A stretch of DNA of 64,000 nt from positions 91,257 through 155,256 of IMG/VR virus record IMGVR_UViG_3300044823_000365; one strand, 5' to 3'. Below the pieces are notes generated by a model. That model searched no databases. It saw only the letters and a program-made list of their open reading frames with translations, and was not told where the DNA came from. Positions 1-7,029 of the stretch are shown in pieces. The stretch's first letter is position 1. Each line of letters starts with the position of its first letter. The DNA comes from a virus. A program made the position numbers and the translations under genes.

Positions 1-1
1 T

Positions 2-268
2 GACCATACTTCACGTATTTGCCCAACTTGTGGACGGCAGTTTGTTACCCGGAATGCTGTGCACTCGACTAGGATGTTTTGTTCAAAGTCCTGTTCGGGA
101 ACCTACAATATGCAAAAACGGAAGCCACGCGTTCAAAGACGGACGGTCTGTCAGTCTTGCAACAAGGCATATCTAACCCCTGCTCATCGATCAAAATTTT
201 GTGGCTCTACTTGCCGACAACGGGCTTTTCGTCGCCAAAAGCGAATCTTTAGCGTGAGGCCTAAATGA
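2..268 (+). CDS. C-terminal part of a Cys-rich zinc-binding protein (5' end outside window)
   Basis: The frame is open from the window edge, so the true start lies upstream; the GTG at 59 is only an internal candidate. The visible 88 residues carry four CxxC-type pairs (CPTC, CSKSC, CQSC, CGSTC), forming two repeated zinc-knuckle modules of the CxxC...FCSxxC kind, and end in a basic tail. Such modules are common in phage homing endonucleases and small DNA-binding proteins, but no HNH motif is visible here, so the function stays open. Its stop overlaps the next start by 4 nt (ATGA). Confidence 0.6.
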   Translation, partial: DHTSRICPTCGRQFVTRNAVHSTRMFCSKSCSGTYNMQKRKPRVQRRTVCQSCNKAYLTPAHRSKFCGSTCRQRAFRRQKRIFSVRPK

Positions 269-900
269 AGAAGAAACTCATCCCCATTCGATCCGCGGAC
301 GAACTCCAGAAAATCCTGTTCATCCAACGTTCATGCACGCGGGTGGCGAAGAACGAGATGCTGGCCCTGGTGATGCGCAACCGGGAGCCGGAGAAGTACA
401 TCCTCGCTGCGAAGAAACTCCTGGCGAAGTACGCCAGCTACCCCACGCTCACGGAGTTCGCCGACGACCCAAAATTATCTAATGTCTACAAGTGGGGGGC
501 CACGTTCGGCACGGCGGCGCTGGTCGGCGGGTTGATCTTGCAGGAAGTGGGGACGCTCCAGCCCGAGTTCGCCCCGGTGCTGCTCCGGGCATTCCTGCTG
601 CTCCTGAAGGAGTTGGACCAGCCGGAGCACAAATCCTTGGTCGAGCTTCTGATCGGCGAACTCAGGGCGGAGCACATCTCCGCGTGGCAGCCGGAGCGTA
701 TCCGGCTGGCGCTGGCCGGGTTGGCCGAGACTTTTGTCGCCGTGAGCGCGCAGTTCGGGCTCATGACCCAAGGCAAGGAGGGGGCGGCCCTCACGCCCGC
801 GGGCAAGCGGGTGCTGATGCATCTCGCGTCCGCAGCCCGGTTCATAGACGAGATGAACGAGGCCCAGGAGAAATTCCAATCGAAAAAGGCAGAACTTTGA
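265..900 (+). CDS. Hypothetical protein, mostly helical (211 aa)
   Basis: ATG overlaps the upstream stop, so translation is probably coupled. I do not recognise a family. The protein starts basic, has a hydrophobic helix around residues 78-95 (WGATFGTAALVGGLIL) and several Leu/Ala-rich helices in the middle, and ends in a charged Glu/Lys tail. There is no signal peptide or Cys motif. The GC-rich third positions match the phage core genes. Confidence 0.7.
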   Translation: MKKKLIPIRSADELQKILFIQRSCTRVAKNEMLALVMRNREPEKYILAAKKLLAKYASYPTLTEFADDPKLSNVYKWGATFGTAALVGGLILQEVGTLQPEFAPVLLRAFLLLLKELDQPEHKSLVELLIGELRAEHISAWQPERIRLALAGLAETFVAVSAQFGLMTQGKEGAALTPAGKRVLMHLASAARFIDEMNEAQEKFQSKKAEL

Positions 901-906
901 AATTGC

Positions 907-913
907 AGTATTA
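907..913 (+). promoter_or_regulatory. AGTATTA promoter-like element
   Basis: AGTATTA right after the stop of the previous gene and about 50 nt before the ATG at 965. One of a family of intergenic copies in this window (see findings). No -35 hexamer is visible. Confidence 0.45.
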
Positions 914-964
914 GGGGCTGGGTGGATAGTCCAGACTACGCTTCACCTAAACAGGGAGACATTT

Positions 965-1270
965 ATGTCATTCAAGAGTTTCATCGCATCAACATTTCTA
1001 GAAGCCGAGATCGTCAAGCTTGAGGCCGCCTTCGCGGCCATCGAATCGAAAGTCGCCACCGTCGTGACCGCCGAAGCGACGAAGATCAAGGCTGATGTGG
1101 GCGTCGAGTTGGCCTATGCCAAGGCGGTGTTCGCCACGCTCGAAGGCAAGGCCAAGGCCGAAGTCGCCGAACTGGAAGCCGATGCCTCCGCAGTTGAGGT
1201 CAAGGTGAAGGCCGAAGCCGCAAAGATCGAAGCCGACATCAAGGCCGAACTCGCAAAATTGAAGCCCTAA
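965..1270 (+). CDS. Ala/Lys/Glu-rich helical protein (101 aa)
   Basis: Starts with an SD-like cagggaga 6 nt before the ATG. From residue 12 on the protein is almost wholly Ala, Lys, Glu, Val and Asp in repeating AKAE-type blocks, predicting one long amphipathic helix or coiled coil. The C-terminal half of the 224-aa protein at 10084 has the same composition and repeat style. It may be a virion or DNA-associated structural helix; function unknown. Confidence 0.7.
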   Translation: MSFKSFIASTFLEAEIVKLEAAFAAIESKVATVVTAEATKIKADVGVELAYAKAVFATLEGKAKAEVAELEADASAVEVKVKAEAAKIEADIKAELAKLKP

Positions 1271-1272
1271 GC

Positions 1273-1279
1273 AGTATTT
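1273..1279 (+). promoter_or_regulatory. AGTATTT promoter-like element, leaderless spacing
   Basis: AGTATTTC lies 5 nt before the ATG at 1286, the spacing expected if a TATTTC -10 element starts the mRNA at or next to the start codon. Directly follows the upstream stop. Confidence 0.45.
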
Positions 1280-1285
1280 CCCCTT

Positions 1286-2080
1286 ATGGGGAACAAGAAG
1301 CTCAGACCCGGCATCCGCGCGACGGAGTATCCCACGACGCCGCTCCTCTTGGAGAAGACGCCCAAAAAGCACAATGTTTTGATCGGCGAGGACGCCATGC
1401 AGATGCGCTTCGCCGAGCAATTCCTTTCCGTGCACCACCGTGCCAAGATAGCCTGCGAGCCGGTGGAGACCCTCAACGATAGCCACATCCTCGGGAAGGA
1501 AGAGCCCAAGCTCTACCGGGTGGACCGCAGCAGCCAGATCGACCTTTCGCCGAACGTCCGTCCGCAGGTCGGCATCTGGTCCCTCGACATCATCGAGAAA
1601 GGCAGCGCCGGGGCCAACGCCATCGTGCGGAAGGCGTGCCAGCTTATGGACATGCCCAAGCCTTCGAGGCGAACAATCGACTACGTGGCGGCAGAGGTGG
1701 CGAAAAGCCTGTACGACATCAAGGCCGGAGTCTGGCAGGCGGCATGGCTATTGACCGGGCCGACGCCGGAGCGCAGGACATGGCCCAGCCCATGGGAGAA
1801 TTACATCGCATGGCTTCCGCAGGACGAAGACCCGGTCTATCGCCTTAACACCCTTTATTGGACTTTGGTGGAGTATGTTTTCGCCGCGGAGAACGACGAC
1901 AAGGGGTTCCGCAAGACGGGCCGCACGCCGAGGCCCAGCGAATTCAAGTATCTGTCGTCCCTGGTCCTGCCCAAGAGCCGGGTCTTCGAGAGCGTTTCCG
2001 CGCTTTCCGCTTGGAGGGAGCACAAGACCGACCCGTACGTCTGCGCGTTAAGGATCGCAAGAATTTGGGAGCGCCAGTAG
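1286..2080 (+). CDS. Hypothetical protein (264 aa)
   Basis: Not recognised. It begins with a basic stretch, has mixed alpha/beta composition, and is Trp-rich in the second half (ten Trp, for example WQAAWLL and WTLVEYV). There are no Cys motifs, P-loop or signal peptide. It sits between a helical protein and the HU gene in the replication/recombination block, so a DNA-metabolism role is possible but unproven. There is no SD; the start is set by the promoter element 5 nt upstream. Confidence 0.7.
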   Translation: MGNKKLRPGIRATEYPTTPLLLEKTPKKHNVLIGEDAMQMRFAEQFLSVHHRAKIACEPVETLNDSHILGKEEPKLYRVDRSSQIDLSPNVRPQVGIWSLDIIEKGSAGANAIVRKACQLMDMPKPSRRTIDYVAAEVAKSLYDIKAGVWQAAWLLTGPTPERRTWPSPWENYIAWLPQDEDPVYRLNTLYWTLVEYVFAAENDDKGFRKTGRTPRPSEFKYLSSLVLPKSRVFESVSALSAWREHKTDPYVCALRIARIWERQ

Positions 2081-2083
2081 TTT

Positions 2084-2101
2084 TGTCGATATTCTTCGAC
2101 A
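2084..2101. promoter_or_regulatory. Inverted repeat, putative operator before HU gene
   Basis: TGTCGA-tattct-TCGACA, a perfect 6-bp palindrome with a 6-nt spacer, ending 3 nt before the AGTATTAT element at 2105. The location suits an operator overlapping the upstream edge of a promoter. It has no T-run, so it is a poor terminator. Confidence 0.45.
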
Positions 2102-2104
2102 ATC

Positions 2105-2112
2105 AGTATTAT
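2105..2112 (+). promoter_or_regulatory. AGTATTAT promoter-like element for HU gene
   Basis: Extended copy of the recurrent element (contains TATTAT), 20 nt before the HU start, leaving a short leader with an SD-like agaggta. Confidence 0.5.
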
Positions 2113-2132
2113 TCCCACGTAGAGGTAATCAG

Positions 2133-2495
2133 ATGCCCACAGGTAAATCGAAAGCCGGACGCGATGAGCTTACATCCATTGTCCAGCGCGCCCTCAATCT
2201 GGGGACGAAGAAGGAAGCCGAGAAAACCATCGACACGGTGATTTCTTCCCTCGAAGAGGTTCTTCTCAACAATCTCGCCAAGGACAAGTTCACCCTGAAG
2301 CTGAATCGCTTCGGGAAATTCACAATCCGGCACAAACCCGGCATACTGAGGAAAATTCCGTTTACGGGTGAGATAAAACTCACTAAAAGCAAGCGCAAGG
2401 TTAAGTTTGTTACCCTTGGTCCTCTTCGTCAACGGGAAGTAGTAGAAAAAACAGTATCAAGTAGTAGTAGTTTGGAACAAACAGGAGAAAAATAG
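2133..2495 (+). CDS. HU/IHF-family DNA-binding protein
   Basis: 120 aa. Residues 10-90 fit the Bac_DNA_binding (HU/IHF) fold: two N-terminal helices, then beta strands with the arm region read as LNRFGKFTIRHKPGI, close to the family's GFGxFxxxxRxxRxGxNP pattern although the arm-tip proline motif is altered. The C-terminal 25 residues are a phage-specific Ser/Glu-rich tail. Nucleoid-type proteins bend DNA and are common in large phages. The next gene (putative SSB) starts 3 nt after its stop, suggesting one transcript. Confidence 0.85.
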   Translation: MPTGKSKAGRDELTSIVQRALNLGTKKEAEKTIDTVISSLEEVLLNNLAKDKFTLKLNRFGKFTIRHKPGILRKIPFTGEIKLTKSKRKVKFVTLGPLRQREVVEKTVSSSSSLEQTGEK

Positions 2496-2498
2496 CAC

Positions 2499-3377
2499 AT
2501 GGCAATGCAAACGTTTGAAGATGATGAGTTGAATGATGTGAAGACCCCGGCCCCGGCCGCCCGTCCCGCCGCCGCCGCAGCCGCAGCCGCCCCGGCACAA
2601 GCGCATCAACCCAAGCAGCAACCGCGCCAAGCCGTGGCGGACGATTTCGACGACGACATGCCGAAGGTCGCAACGAAGGCCGAGGACGACTCGGACATCC
2701 ACGATACGGACTTTGACGACGAGAAGGTGTACAGCCGTCCCGGCCAGCTTAACCGCATCCGTCCCGACAAGGGCCGTGCTGTCCGCATCGCCTTCATCAA
2801 GTCGGTCAAGATGAAGAGCGCCAAGTCGCACTTCGTCGAGATCGGCACGGGCAAGGACGCCAAGAAAGGCAAATACCGTTGTTTGATCCCCGTGGGCTCT
2901 GACGAGCAGGGTTGGTGCTGTACCAAGCTTGCCGAGGACTCCACGACCCACATCGTGGCGTTAGTGCTAGTCTACACGAACGCCGACCCGACGACCGGGA
3001 AGTACAGCAAGGGCGCGGACGGACACGTTCCCCCCATCGAGCAGGAACTCGGATACGTTGACCTGAGCGGCTTCAACATGAAGCAGATAAAGAAGCTGCC
3101 GGACGAGGATCAGACCCCGTATGACATCGACATCATCATGACGCACGCGGAAGGCCGTGCGTTCGGCTATGAGTTCAACCGGGCGTCGAACAAGGCCCGC
3201 TGGCACCAGAACCCCGAGCTTGTCAAGGAAGTGGAGGCCGCCTGCGAGCGGTTCCGCGACGGCAAGGCTTTGATTTATAAGCTCGGCAAGAAGCTCAATC
3301 TGATCGAATGGAAGGCGCTGTTGAGCGGCGTCTCCGGGGGCGAAGAAAAAACCCTTGAAAACATGGACGAATTGTGA
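2499..3377 (+). CDS. Putative single-stranded DNA-binding protein
   Basis: 292 aa, with SD aggagaaa before the ATG. Residues 15-45 are a Pro/Ala linker and 46-75 an Asp-rich stretch. Residues 80-265 form a mixed alpha/beta core with Lys/Arg- and aromatic-rich strands. The last residues (ENMDEL) are acidic, as in phage SSBs where the tail recruits partners. The arrangement (HU, then this gene, then exonuclease, RuvC and RecA) supports an SSB role like T4 gp32. There is no zinc motif as in gp32, so the assignment rests on layout, acidic tail and context. Confidence 0.5.
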   Translation: MAMQTFEDDELNDVKTPAPAARPAAAAAAAAPAQAHQPKQQPRQAVADDFDDDMPKVATKAEDDSDIHDTDFDDEKVYSRPGQLNRIRPDKGRAVRIAFIKSVKMKSAKSHFVEIGTGKDAKKGKYRCLIPVGSDEQGWCCTKLAEDSTTHIVALVLVYTNADPTTGKYSKGADGHVPPIEQELGYVDLSGFNMKQIKKLPDEDQTPYDIDIIMTHAEGRAFGYEFNRASNKARWHQNPELVKEVEAACERFRDGKALIYKLGKKLNLIEWKALLSGVSGGEEKTLENMDEL

Positions 3378-3382
3378 CGGAC

Positions 3383-3405
3383 TTTAACCGTTAAGAGCGG
3401 TTAAA
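3383..3405. promoter_or_regulatory. Perfect inverted repeat downstream of SSB gene
   Basis: TTTAACCG-ttaagag-CGGTTAAA: 8-bp arms, 7-nt loop, 6 nt after the SSB stop. It could be an operator or an mRNA 3' stabilising hairpin; no U-tract follows. Confidence 0.5.
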
Positions 3406-3428
3406 GATGCACCAATAGGTAGAGTAGT

Positions 3429-3467
3429 GGGGGCTTCGAAGTCTGGAGCCCCCTGTTTTTCAGGGGG
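3429..3467 (+). promoter_or_regulatory. Two mutually exclusive hairpins before the 3475 gene (putative switch)
   Basis: Hairpin A pairs GGGGGCT (3429-3435) with AGCCCCC (3447-3453) and is followed by TGTTTTT, resembling an intrinsic terminator. Hairpin B pairs CCCCCTG (3449-3455) with CAGGGGG (3461-3467) around a TTTTT loop. Both need bases 3449-3453, so only one can form. CAGGGGG is also the likely ribosome binding site of the gene at 3475, so hairpin B would hide it. Confidence 0.55.
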
Positions 3468-3474
3468 ATAGATT

Positions 3475-3714
3475 ATGGCATTCGAACAACATGAGCATCA
3501 CGGAGCGACCATCCGGGTGGACTCCGAACTGAAGGGGCAGCACCGCAATCATTGCCTGTGCTTCAAGTGCGGCAGCTTCAAGCCCGGCACGCCGGAGAAT
3601 TGCGCGATCGCGCAGGCCACCTATGAGAACCGCGTGAAATTTAATACGGTCACTCCGGTGTACGAGTGTCCAGTGTTTGTCCAGATAACCGATGCCGCTA
3701 CTGAGGACAAGTAA
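3475..3714 (+). CDS. Small Cys-containing protein (79 aa)
   Basis: Residues 27-33 carry CLCFKC, with further Cys near 42 and 64, a pattern typical of small phage zinc-binding proteins. No family recognised. The likely SD (aggggg) lies inside an alternative hairpin, so expression may be controlled by RNA structure. Its stop abuts the GTG start of the exonuclease gene (TAAGTG). Confidence 0.65.
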   Translation: MAFEQHEHHGATIRVDSELKGQHRNHCLCFKCGSFKPGTPENCAIAQATYENRVKFNTVTPVYECPVFVQITDAATEDK

Positions 3715-4431
3715 GTGATTTTGCTCGGAATTGACACAGAAACGACCGGACTCAAGGTTGCCACGGCATCAATCGTTGAAATAGGCATGGTTTTATGGGA
3801 TACGGATTTGCACAGCCCCGTAAAGCTTCTTGGAAATCTCGTTGATCCGGGCCCTGACGCAGCGTGGGAACCCGGCGCATCCGAAAGCAACGGCCTTTCT
3901 TATGAGATTTGCGCCAAATACGGCATAACGGAAGCTGCCGCCCTCAAACAGGTCATTTCATGGTTCGACAAAGCGGACACGGTAGTCGCCCACAACGGTT
4001 TTGGGTTTGACTTTCCCCTTCTAGAGCATTGGGCGAAAAGGCACAATCTGCCGTTGCCTAGCAAGTTCCGCATCGACACCAAATGCGATCTTGAGATTTC
4101 TTCCCGTAACAGCACCAGATTGATCTATATGGCGGCGGATCACGGTTTCTTGAACCCGTTTTCGCACCGCGCCGTATTTGATGCTCTTACAATGCTGAAA
4201 ATCTTGGACTGCTACAACATCGATCAGGTGGTCGAAACGGCAAAAAGCCCCGTTCTTACCATAAGGGCGCTTGTCAGTTACAATGATCGGGAAAAAGCAA
4301 AGGCCCGAGGGTACCATTGGCAGGCCGAATCCAAGATGTGGACTATGATAGTGAGGGAACGCTACCTTGAGCGCGAACGTGCTGCCGCACGGGAAGTCGG
4401 ATTCGATATCGAAGTCATATCCGAAGAGTAA
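3715..4431 (+). CDS. DnaQ-like 3'-5' exonuclease (DEDDh)
   Basis: 238 aa with a GTG start. Exo I DTETTG at residues 7-12, Exo II HNGFGFDFPLL near 94-104 and Exo III HRAVFDALTML near 147-157 (HxAxxD) give the DEDDh catalytic set of proofreading and repair exonucleases. The C-terminal 60 residues are an added domain. It is adjacent to the RuvC-like and RecA genes and probably trims DNA ends during replication or recombination. The catalytic motifs all look intact. Confidence 0.85.
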   Translation: MILLGIDTETTGLKVATASIVEIGMVLWDTDLHSPVKLLGNLVDPGPDAAWEPGASESNGLSYEICAKYGITEAAALKQVISWFDKADTVVAHNGFGFDFPLLEHWAKRHNLPLPSKFRIDTKCDLEISSRNSTRLIYMAADHGFLNPFSHRAVFDALTMLKILDCYNIDQVVETAKSPVLTIRALVSYNDREKAKARGYHWQAESKMWTMIVRERYLERERAAAREVGFDIEVISEE

Positions 4432-4437
4432 GTATTA
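4431..4437 (+). promoter_or_regulatory. AGTATTA promoter-like element before RuvC-like gene
   Basis: AGTATTA overlaps the last base of the exonuclease stop codon and lies 12 nt before the GTG at 4450. Confidence 0.4.
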
Positions 4438-4449
4438 GGGCTCAGACGT

Positions 4450-5298
4450 GTGTTGGAGCACGCCCGCATGCTCCGAGCCAAGAAAGAGCGGAAGCCGCCC
4501 GAGCTTCGCGTCCCCGATCCCAACCCGAACATAGACAACTGGCTGGTGCTGGGCCTCGACCCCAGCGTGTCCCGCACGGGGTTCGCTGTCATGGGTGCGT
4601 TTGTAGAGAGTGGTGTTCTTCAAACTCGGTGGTTGGGTATCGGCAGTGTCAAGCCGGACAAGATCGAGGACGGGCGGCATACTCGTACGACGCTGTGGGT
4701 CAGAAGTAAGTTAATCGCGCTGTATATTCGGGAATATTTGAAGCTTTTCCCAGCCAACAAGCGCACGGGGTTACTGATCAGCACAGAATTTCCAACGCCA
4801 GAAAATGATTTTTTGGTGGGCCTTTCACGCATTCTGCATGTGATCCTGTTTGAGGACGGCGTGCTGGCCGACAGCTTCGGCGACATCCGTATTCTCACAC
4901 CCAATGCCAGTACTTTGCGTTCGCTTATGGGATTGAAGCGGCGTGGAGCCACAAATAAACGCGAAAATATCCTTAAAGCCTATACATTTGTGGATCAAAA
5001 AATCTACCCGCAACTGGACTCCGATTCTTGCGACGGCGTGCTCATGGCAATGGTGGGGTCATACGCAGCTAAAATTTTGATGGGCAAACCGGATGAGGTT
5101 CCGAACAGCTTTCTCACCCGTCTTTGCAACGCCACCGAAGAGATTAAAGGCAAGGGCCGGAACCAGAGGATTCAGATCGTAGGCATGCTTCACCGTCCCG
5201 AATACTGGTATTCGTACAAAAAAGCCAGCTATAGTCTTGGTGTAAAAGACGCCTCTAATCCAAAGAAGACTTTGATTCGAAAGTATTTTTTTATCTAG
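4450..5298 (+). CDS. RuvC-like Holliday junction resolvase / RNase H-fold nuclease
   Basis: 282 aa. The N-terminal strand reads LVLGLDPSVSRTGFAVMG (first catalytic Asp, as in RuvC GIDPGxxxTG), an acidic strand STEFP follows near 116, and SCDGVLMAMVG near 198-208 matches the RuvC-type C-terminal acidic motif. It is longer than bacterial RuvC (about 170 aa). Position between an exonuclease and RecA fits processing of branched recombination intermediates or replicated concatemers. The start is GTG at 4450; an in-frame ATG lies at codon 7. Confidence 0.75.
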   Translation: MLEHARMLRAKKERKPPELRVPDPNPNIDNWLVLGLDPSVSRTGFAVMGAFVESGVLQTRWLGIGSVKPDKIEDGRHTRTTLWVRSKLIALYIREYLKLFPANKRTGLLISTEFPTPENDFLVGLSRILHVILFEDGVLADSFGDIRILTPNASTLRSLMGLKRRGATNKRENILKAYTFVDQKIYPQLDSDSCDGVLMAMVGSYAAKILMGKPDEVPNSFLTRLCNATEEIKGKGRNQRIQIVGMLHRPEYWYSYKKASYSLGVKDASNPKKTLIRKYFFI

Positions 5299-5304
5299 CT
5301 GTTC

Positions 5305-5311
5305 AGTATTA
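5305..5311 (+). promoter_or_regulatory. AGTATTA promoter-like element before recA
   Basis: AGTATTA followed by a 60-nt leader containing GCCG...CGGC and GACC-TTAG-GGTC pairings, then SD ctggagga before the recA ATG. This is one of the copies with a leader rather than leaderless spacing. Confidence 0.5.
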
Positions 5312-5372
5312 ACTAGCGAGCTTAGCCGCCGACCTTAGGGTCTTATCGGCAACTAGCTGGAGGATCGTCACA

Positions 5373-6650
5373 ATGGCAAAGCAACAGAAGTCCGAGACAT
5401 CCGCGGAAGTTCTCCGTAATCTCACACCGGAAGCGCGTCGTGAGTTGTTCCTCAAAGCAAGAAAAGAAGAAAAGCCGGATTTCCAAGTCCTGACGAAGGA
5501 CTGGGTGGACGAGCTTGTCCCCTACGGCCTCATCGTGTTCGACAGCGTGCTCGGCCTCGGGGGCATCAGCCGCCACGGCCGCGTCTCGTCGGTGCACGGC
5601 AACGAGGGCGTGGGCAAGTCCACGTGGGCCTACGTGGTCGCCAAGAACTACCAGAAATTCACCGGGGAGCCCCTCGGCATCTTCGACTTCGAGGGCACCG
5701 GCACGCCGTCCTACCTGGAGCGGATCGGCGTGGACATGGATATGTGCAGGTTGCTCCAGCCCAACTCCACCAACAAGGCGATACAGGAGACCGTGGCGCT
5801 TCTGGAAGAAGGCGTTCGCTTCTTCATCTACGATTCCATCCCCAGCATGAAATCCATGGTGGAGCGCAAGGACATCTTCAGCGGCAAGGCCATGAAGGCG
5901 TCCTACGGCAAGCACGCCCAGACGATGACCAAGTTCTTCGACATCCTCAGCCCGTACATGAAGCAATACAACGGGCACATGCTCATGGTCAACCAGACCC
6001 GCGCCCGCATCGACGACAGCATCGACGCGCAGTGGGCCAACGATTACAGCTTCACGAACCTCACCTACACACTCCCCGGCGGGCGCATCTGCCGCTTCAT
6101 CCCGAGCGTCATGGTCGAGCTTCGCATGGCGAAGGACGTGAAGCCGCTTGAGCCCGACAAGGTTGACGGCAAGGGGCCGGAGAAGGACCCGTTCGTGATC
6201 CCCATGGCGACTCCGGAAACCAAGGGCAAGTCGATGTGGATGCGCGTGCGCGCCCGCACCCTGAAGAACAAGGTCACCGGGGCTGGCTACCGCGAGGGGT
6301 TCATCTGGATCGAACCGGGCGTGGGGATCGACGACAACATGAGCGTGAGGGAACTCGCCCGCGACTACGGGTTCATCGCGAACTCCGGCGCGAAGTACTA
6401 CGTCGGCAAGTCCAAGGACGAAGCCATCGCCGGATATCCGTCAAAGCAGGCGGCAATCGAAGACCTCGTGGAGAAGGAGAATCCCGAGGTGCTGGGCAAG
6501 CTCAAGGAGCTTCTCACCGAGACGATCCGCAACGACAACACCGGGCGCTTCGCTTCGGAAGTCACCGCCGAGGAAGCTCGCTTCGCCGAAGGCGAAGAGG
6601 ATGCCCCGGCGAGCAAGGGCTTCGATATCGAGGACGTGGATGTGGTTTAG
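5373..6650 (+). CDS. recA: RecA/UvsX-type recombinase
   Basis: 425 aa. Walker A GNEGVGKST at about residues 76-84, Walker B-type FFIYDSIPS near 151-159, and MLMVNQTRARI near 208-218 matching RecA motif 4/loop L2 onset. It forms filaments on ssDNA and drives strand exchange in phage recombination-dependent replication. The C-terminus is long, with an acidic end (EGEEDAP...EDVDVV), as in many phage recombinases. Strong SD ctggagga. The next small gene starts 2 nt after the stop. Confidence 0.9.
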   Translation: MAKQQKSETSAEVLRNLTPEARRELFLKARKEEKPDFQVLTKDWVDELVPYGLIVFDSVLGLGGISRHGRVSSVHGNEGVGKSTWAYVVAKNYQKFTGEPLGIFDFEGTGTPSYLERIGVDMDMCRLLQPNSTNKAIQETVALLEEGVRFFIYDSIPSMKSMVERKDIFSGKAMKASYGKHAQTMTKFFDILSPYMKQYNGHMLMVNQTRARIDDSIDAQWANDYSFTNLTYTLPGGRICRFIPSVMVELRMAKDVKPLEPDKVDGKGPEKDPFVIPMATPETKGKSMWMRVRARTLKNKVTGAGYREGFIWIEPGVGIDDNMSVRELARDYGFIANSGAKYYVGKSKDEAIAGYPSKQAAIEDLVEKENPEVLGKLKELLTETIRNDNTGRFASEVTAEEARFAEGEEDAPASKGFDIEDVDVV

Positions 6651-6652
6651 CC

Positions 6653-6817
6653 GTGACTGTCGCCGAACTGATCAAAGAATTACAACAATATCCGCCAACC
6701 GATAAGGTCGTGATCGTAGGTGCTTGCTGGAGCGGCTACAATGAACCCGAACGATACGAAATCTGCCCGGAGGTTTGGCGGGACGAAAAAGAAGCCAAGG
6801 TGATTATCGGCGAATGA
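6653..6817 (+). CDS. Small protein (54 aa)
   Basis: GTG start 2 nt after the recA stop. It begins TVAELIKELQQYP and contains KVVIVGACWSGYN, the style of small phage accessory proteins that use a short helix then a beta strand. It overlaps the next gene by ATGA. No family recognised. Confidence 0.6.
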   Translation: MTVAELIKELQQYPPTDKVVIVGACWSGYNEPERYEICPEVWRDEKEAKVIIGE

Positions 6818-7029
6818 AGATGCAACCCAAAGATGAAGAAAAAGTCTATCGCCTGCACGTCGTTACCGATCAGGGCAACGGCGGAGCCTATTGCTCCAGC
6901 TGCGGGGCGAATCTCTCGTCCACGGGGTTCTTGGGGCTTGATCCCCCTCTTTATCCATGTCCCGGCTGTGGTGCGGAGTGGATCGATACGGACACCGTGG
7001 GATACAGCCTCGGTGGGTCAGACTTCTAA
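6814..7029 (+). CDS. Zinc-ribbon protein (71 aa)
   Basis: Two CxxC knuckles (CSSCG and CPGCG) spaced about 22 residues apart give a zinc ribbon. I chose ATG 6814 because it overlaps the preceding stop (ATGA); the longer frame from 6775 runs into the upstream gene. The stop overlaps the Rad50 N-half start (TAATG). It may be a small DNA- or RNA-binding accessory. Confidence 0.65.
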   Translation: MKMQPKDEEKVYRLHVVTDQGNGGAYCSSCGANLSSTGFLGLDPPLYPCPGCGAEWIDTDTVGYSLGGSDF

